Shown one piece after another: positions 59,826-64,000 of a DNA stretch of 64,000 nucleotides. Numbering within the stretch: position 1 is the first letter of the stretch; each line of letters starts with the position of its first letter. Both the position numbers and the translations under genes were made by a program. The stretch is from DATLFA01 sp035525225 (GTDB taxonomy: Bacteria; Actinomycetota; Acidimicrobiia; Acidimicrobiales; WLNW01), in assembly GCA_035525225.1 (NCBI GenBank), contig DATLFA010000081.1, positions 1 through 64,000 of the forward strand, in the 5' to 3' direction. The notes beneath the pieces were generated by a model. The model made no database searches. It was not told the DNA's origin and saw nothing but the letters and a program-made list of their open reading frames with translations.

Positions 59826-61722
59826 CGTCGAGTACGTCGCGGACCTTGCGCAGTAGATCGTCCGCAGAGAACGGCTTCTCGATCAAGCTGACGCCCTCGT
59901 CGAGCACACCCTCGTTGGCGATGAGGTCTTGGTTGTAACCGCTCATGAAGAGCACTTTGATCTCGGGACGAAGATCGATGACGTCGTCCCAAAGCGCCTT
60001 GCCCGAGCCTCCCGGCATCACGACATCGGTGAGAAGCAGGTCGATCTCGCTGCGGTGCTCATGCACGATGGCCAGGGCCGCGGCGGCATGCGGTGCCGAC
60101 AACACGGTGTACCCGCTTCTCGACAGCATGCGCCGCACGGGCTCGCGCACGATCTCCTCGTCTTCGACGAGCAGGACCGTCTCGCCCTTCGCCGACGGGA
60201 CGTCGGGCAGCACCGTACGAGGGGCGGCATCCGCGTCGGGCGTCGCCGGGAAATCGACCCGGATCGTCGTCCCGACGTCGACCTCCGACGAGATCGTGAC
60301 CGCGCCGCCGGCTTGCGTGACGATGCCGTAGACCGTCGCCAGGCCGAGCCCGGTGCCTCCACCATTGGGCTTCGTCGTGAAGAACGGCTCGAAGGCCCGT
60401 GCCGCAACTTCCGCGGTCATGCCCGTGCCGGTGTCGGACACCGTCAGCCGAACGTAAGCGCCCGGCGCGATCGCATGAGAGCGCGAGTACGACTCGTCGG
60501 CGTCGAACGACGCTGTTTCGATCTGCAGCGTGCCGCCGTGGGGCATGGCGTCACGAGCATTGACCGCCAAGTTCATCACGACTTGGTCGACCTGTCCGCG
60601 ATCGGCCTTGATTCCCGTCAGATCGGAAGTGAAGGCGGTGTGCAATGCGACGCTTTCTCCGATCGTGCGCCGCAACAGTTCGCCGATATCGGCTACGACG
60701 GCGCTCAGGTCGAGTACTTCCGGTTGCAGGACTTTGCGCTGGCTGAATATCAACAGCTGACGTGTCAGCGCCACCGCGCGCTTTGCCACCTTGGTGATCT
60801 CATCGACATCCTGCACGAGCGTCACGAACGATTCGTCTTCGGTCAAGCCACGAGTCGCCATCTCGGCCTTCAGGCTCGACGAGACAAGGCCCGCATAGTT
60901 CATGATCCCGGCGAGCAGGTTGTTGAAATCGTGCGCAACACCACCGGCCAGTTGTCCGACGGTCTCAAGCCGTTGGGCCTGCTGGAGTTGCTCCGCGAGC
61001 ATCGCCCGCTCGCTGTCGCGTTGCGCGTCGAGAACTCGCGCGTCGAGATTGGCCCGTTCGTCCTCGATGCGTTTGCGGTCGGTGATGTCACGAACCGTCG
61101 CTGAGACGATCACCTCATCTGCCACTACCGTCGACGAGAGCGAGACGTCGACCGGGAACTCGGTGCCGTCTTTGCGCCGGGCCGAAAGAGAGGAACCGGC
61201 TCCCATCGCGCGCGCCGTCGGGTTCGCGAAGTACTCCGCGCGATGCTTCACGTGCGCCGCGCGTGCTCGATGTGGAATGAGCGTCTCCAACGGCTGCCCG
61301 ATCAACTCATCGCTCGCGTATCCGAAGAGCGCCTCGGCCTGATGGTTGACGAGATGGATGAGACCTTGATCGTCCACCGCCACGATTGCATCTTGCGCCG
61401 CCCCGAGCAACCCCGGGAACTCGGCCTCGATCTTGTTGCGCTCTGAGCTATCACGGACTGCCGCCGAAGCCGGTGGCTCGCCCAACGCAATAACGTCAAA
61501 GTCGTCGCGCCGCGCGGCAACGCCGGCCTCGGGGATCAACACGGCGATCGACTGGCCCACGAGCTGTGCCGGGCCGTATCCGAACAAGACTTCCGCGGGG
61601 AGATTCATCGAGCGGATGATGCCGTTCGCGTCGACGATCACCACACCGTCGGGCGAATCGAGCAGGATTTCTTCGGTGGACTTCGAAACGGGTCTGGGTC
61701 TCGCGTCGTTGGTTGCGTCCAT
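59815..61722 (-). CDS. PAS-PAS hybrid histidine kinase with C-terminal receiver
   Basis: A 635-aa soluble kinase. Two PAS domains: DSPDGVVIVDANGIIRSMNL onward, then AQDAIVAVDDQGLIHLVNHQ with FGYASDELIGQPLETLIP; a coiled coil; the H-box GGVAHDFNNLLAGIMNY (phospho-His); the ATPase with NLAVNARDAMPHGG, DTGTGMT and GGGTGLGLATVYGI; then a receiver (GETVLLVEDEEIVREPVRRM, phosphoacceptor in LLLTDVVMPGGSG). No TM segment, so a cytoplasmic redox/light/ligand sensor. Met 61722 has GGAGG upstream and is preferred over ATG 61740. The receiver could pass phosphate to, or buffer, the downstream regulator. Confidence 0.93.
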   Translation of the reverse strand: MDATNDARPRPVSKSTEEILLDSPDGVVIVDANGIIRSMNLPAEVLFGYGPAQLVGQSIAVLIPEAGVAARRDDFDVIALGEPPASAAVRDSSERNKIEAEFPGLLGAAQDAIVAVDDQGLIHLVNHQAEALFGYASDELIGQPLETLIPHRARAAHVKHRAEYFANPTARAMGAGSSLSARRKDGTEFPVDVSLSSTVVADEVIVSATVRDITDRKRIEDERANLDARVLDAQRDSERAMLAEQLQQAQRLETVGQLAGGVAHDFNNLLAGIMNYAGLVSSSLKAEMATRGLTEDESFVTLVQDVDEITKVAKRAVALTRQLLIFSQRKVLQPEVLDLSAVVADIGELLRRTIGESVALHTAFTSDLTGIKADRGQVDQVVMNLAVNARDAMPHGGTLQIETASFDADESYSRSHAIAPGAYVRLTVSDTGTGMTAEVAARAFEPFFTTKPNGGGTGLGLATVYGIVTQAGGAVTISSEVDVGTTIRVDFPATPDADAAPRTVLPDVPSAKGETVLLVEDEEIVREPVRRMLSRSGYTVLSAPHAAAALAIVHEHRSEIDLLLTDVVMPGGSGKALWDDVIDLRPEIKVLFMSGYNQDLIANEGVLDEGVSLIEKPFSADDLLRKVRDVLDVGP

Positions 61723-61740
61723 CGACGCCTCCACGCACAT

Positions 61741-62153
61741 TGAGCACTTGCGGTCATGCTATGCCGCCTGCACGCAGTTGCCGCGAGCCGTCGACAAGTT
61801 CGCAAATCAAAGCCCCGCGGGCGCCTCGACGAGATTCACGTGGCGAATCTCATTGTGGCCGTTGGAGATCACATGACGCACCCCGTCATCGCGAATCGCG
61901 CATTCGGCGTGCACCGATAGGGCTATCACGCCGTCGCGCTCGCAGTGCCGGGAGGCTGTCACACGTTTGTAGCAATGACTGATGGTGGTGATCGCCTTTG
62001 TTCGACCAAGCTCGCAAGCAAGCGTCGACCCAGGACCTTTGCTGGGCGAACGGCGGTGGCGATGCGCCCGCAATTTCGGGCCTGTCCCGCGGACCGGCCC
62101 ACGGCTCACCTAGGGTGAGCGGTCGACGGACCCACCGGGAGGTCGCGCGTCGC
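61741..62153. other. 413-bp intergenic region
   Basis: A weak minus-strand frame from GTG 61962 to 61807 (51 aa) reads VTASRHCERDGVIALSVHAE, then CAIRDDGVRHVISNGHNEIR and HVNLVEAPAGL. Its composition is protein-like, but no family or ribosome site is clear, so it is not called as a gene. The region otherwise must hold the kinase promoter and the promoter of the membrane protein at 62154. No repeat noticed. Confidence 0.4.
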
Positions 62154-62954
62154 GTGAATGTCATGCTCGTAGTGCTCGCAGTCGTCGTCGCCATCGCGGC
62201 CGCCACACGGTCGACCTGGTCGCCGTGCGGACAATCGATGCTGTCGCAAATCAACCCCATTGCCGAAGCGGGACGCAGGCAGCGCTACCGGCGCACGGTG
62301 GGCTGGTTCATCGCCGGCGCGGTGCTCGGCGGCGTCACTCTCGGTGGCCTCTCGGCTGGGCTGGCGGTGATCGTCGACGCGGCCGGCCTCGGCCATCGCG
62401 GTGCCCTCGCTCTCGCCGCGATGGCCTCGTTCGCCGCCGCGCTCATCGACGCCCGCGCGCTCGGCTTCGGCCCGCCGTTCCTTCGGCGACAAGTGAACGA
62501 AGACTGGCTCTCGCGCTATCGGCCGTGGGTCTACGGCGGCGGGTTCGGCTGGCAGATCGGCGTCGGCATCACGACGTACATCATGACCGCGGCGGTGCCG
62601 CTCACGATCGTGTACGCGGCGCTGAGCGCCAGCCCGTGGGTTGCGCTCATCATCGGCGTGCTGTTCGGGCTCGCTCGCGGGCTCACCGTTTTGCTCAGTG
62701 CGCGACTACGAACGCAGTCCGATCTCTACGCATTCCATCGGCGCTTCGCTGCGGCCGGCGATCGCGTGCGCCGGGCCGTCATCGTCGCCCAACTCGCGGT
62801 GGCCGTGTGCGCCGCGTGGGCGGCGGCTCCGACGCTCGTCGCCGTCGGCATCACCGTTGTTGCCGCAGGGTTCGCTGTATGGGCGTCGTCGCGAACGTTG
62901 ACCGAACGCGCGGAGACACACGTCACGGCGAGACAACTCGCGTCCGACATGTAA
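62154..62954 (+). CDS. Conserved multi-pass membrane protein
   Basis: A 266-aa integral membrane protein of about 6-7 helices starting at GTG 62154 after GGGAGG. TM1 VMLVVLAVVVAIAAATRST is followed by WSPCGQSMLSQINPIAEAGR (a conserved-looking WSPCG loop), then VGWFIAGAVLGGVTLGGLSA, LALAAMASFAAALIDARALG, PLTIVYAALSASPWVALIIG and a C-terminal pair ending WASSRTLTERAE. Resemblance to thiol-disulfide (CcdA/DsbD-like) or MauE-type membrane proteins is only general. It lies 49 bp before the MFS gene on the same strand. Confidence 0.7.
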   Translation: MNVMLVVLAVVVAIAAATRSTWSPCGQSMLSQINPIAEAGRRQRYRRTVGWFIAGAVLGGVTLGGLSAGLAVIVDAAGLGHRGALALAAMASFAAALIDARALGFGPPFLRRQVNEDWLSRYRPWVYGGGFGWQIGVGITTYIMTAAVPLTIVYAALSASPWVALIIGVLFGLARGLTVLLSARLRTQSDLYAFHRRFAAAGDRVRRAVIVAQLAVAVCAAWAAAPTLVAVGITVVAAGFAVWASSRTLTERAETHVTARQLASDM

Positions 62955-63003
62955 TCCGTCACACTGCGTGATCATCCGCGGCCGTACCGATACGGTCGAG
63001 TCG

Positions 63004-64000
63004 GTGGGGGAAAAGGAACACACGCGAGTCGGTCGCTTCGTGGCTTTGCAGGAACCGCGCTTCCGCACGCTGTTCCTCTCCGGCATGATCATCTTCCTCG
63101 CGACCCACGCGCAACAGATCGCCCGAGGATGGCTGGCCAAAGAGCTGACCGGCAGCAATGCCGGTCTCGGCGGCGTCTACCTGGCGTTCGGTGCGGCCAT
63201 GGGCGTGGCGTCGATCGCGAGCGGCGTCGTCGCCGATCGGTTCCCGAAACGAACCGTGCTCATGGTCGCGCAGGGCATCATCATGGCCGGCGCACTCTTG
63301 ATCGCGATCGCCGACAGCATGGGCATCCTCGAGTACTGGATGCTCGTCGTCGCGTCGGTCCTGCACGGCGCGGGCATGGCCAATATGGGCCCGGCGCGTA
63401 TCTCGTTCACCGCGGAGCTCGTCGAGCGGCGCCTGCTGGCCAACGCGATCGTGCTGACGCAGATGAGTGTCAACACCACTCGCATACTCGGTCCCGCGCT
63501 GGCCGGCACGCTGATCGGGATCAAGACGATCGGCACGCACGGCGTGTACATCATCACGACCAGTTTGTGCGCGCTGTCGATCTACTGGACCGCACGACTA
63601 CCGAAAATCCCGCCACGCGCCGCCGCGGCCGCGCAGCGCCCACTGTCGTCGTTCACCGACGGTATACGGCACGTGCGCGCCCGCCCCCGGCTGGCCGCGC
63701 TCGTCATCGTGGCCAATTCGATCGCGATCATCGGCTTGCCCTATGTGGCGTTCTTGCCGAGCATTGCGAAGGACATCTTCGACCGCGGCTCCGGTGGGTT
63801 CGGTTTCCTGTCCACGTGCAGCGCGGTCGCGGCGCTGTCGATGTCGTTTTGGCTTGCCGGCCGAGTACGGGCGCGAGCAATGTGGTTCACCCAGGCGTGG
63901 TGCGGCACTGCGTTCGGTGTCGGATTGTTGTTGTTGGCGATCGCCCCGACGTTTCTCTGGGCGATCATCGCGATCTTCGTGCTCGGAGCGGCGTCATCGG
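63004..64000 (+). CDS. MFS transporter (EntS/MFS_3-like), 5' part
   Basis: An open frame to the window end encoding at least 332 residues with about 9 TM segments: FRTLFLSGMIIFLATHAQQI (TM1), GVYLAFGAAMGVASIASGVV then ADRFPKRTVLMVAQ (the MFS motif A-like DRxxxR variant between TM2 and TM3), NAIVLTQMSVNTTRILGPAL, a central loop (PKIPPRAAAAAQRPLSSFTD) and RPRLAALVIVANSIAIIGLP. EntS-type members export siderophores or drugs. The start may be GTG 63004 or the in-frame GTG 62968; no ribosome site decides. The gene continues beyond 64000. Confidence 0.88.
   Translation, partial: MGEKEHTRVGRFVALQEPRFRTLFLSGMIIFLATHAQQIARGWLAKELTGSNAGLGGVYLAFGAAMGVASIASGVVADRFPKRTVLMVAQGIIMAGALLIAIADSMGILEYWMLVVASVLHGAGMANMGPARISFTAELVERRLLANAIVLTQMSVNTTRILGPALAGTLIGIKTIGTHGVYIITTSLCALSIYWTARLPKIPPRAAAAAQRPLSSFTDGIRHVRARPRLAALVIVANSIAIIGLPYVAFLPSIAKDIFDRGSGGFGFLSTCSAVAALSMSFWLAGRVRARAMWFTQAWCGTAFGVGLLLLAIAPTFLWAIIAIFVLGAASS

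Noticed and set aside
1..64000. CRISPR array or phage island
   Set aside because: No regularly spaced repeats, integrase, capsid, portal or terminase genes were seen; gene content is metabolic throughout.

Overview
The window is very GC-rich, densely coded DNA with frequent ATGA, GTGA and TGATG gene overlaps and many GTG starts. It carries luciferase-like (F420/flavin type) oxidoreductases, cytochromes P450, several SDRs, ECF sigma factors and a form I CO dehydrogenase cluster. This points to an Actinomycetota chromosome. Acidimicrobiia or a related environmental lineage is my inference; no rRNA or marker gene fixes it. I saw no tRNA, rRNA, CRISPR array, insertion sequence or prophage.

Layout. 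1-900 holds the tail of an HNH/DUF222-type protein followed by gene debris (a VOC fragment and a broken P-loop kinase). 933-4118 carries two Rossmann proteins, a frameshifted DHA2-type MFS exporter and a small cupin. 4392-15967 is a catabolic or secondary-metabolism stretch: two luciferase-like oxidoreductases, a tandem pair of DegT-fold enzymes whose PLP lysine is replaced by histidine, an amidohydrolase, a serine hydrolase, two P450s, a TetR regulator and a VOC protein. 16036-31832 continues with SDRs, a D-aminoacylase-like amidohydrolase, a DHDPS-fold protein without the Schiff-base lysine, a stand-alone molybdenum hydroxylase with Gln at the catalytic Glu position, a GntR regulator coupled to an acyl-CoA synthetase and an alpha/beta hydrolase, an acetoacetate decarboxylase-fold protein and a GlcD-type FAD oxidase.

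31883-39986 is more housekeeping in character: CorA, a YcnI-like surface protein, an ECF sigma factor coupled to a DNA-alkyl repair protein, a Baeyer-Villiger-type monooxygenase, a STAS protein facing a SnoaL-tailed sigma factor, and the ammonium transporter Amt with a strong terminator. 40415-43863 is a SNF2-family ATPase coupled to a 93-aa protein. 44303-47960 is a translationally coupled GT4 / helical-barrel / GH130 operon, probably for mannoside metabolism. 48236-54986 (minus strand) is a carbon monoxide dehydrogenase operon in the order coxM-S-L-F-D-E, with a divergent LysR regulator and a perfect inverted repeat between them. 56314-61722 is a signalling block: a GGDEF-EAL protein, then a hybrid histidine kinase with a NarL-type response regulator. 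The window ends in a membrane protein and an MFS transporter that runs off the edge.

Four loci (558-892, 2402-3804, 12717-13131 and coxM) are each interrupted by single-base losses that one added base per site would repair. This could be real decay or indel error in the assembly. It matters most for coxM, the only visibly defective gene of an otherwise complete CO-oxidation operon.
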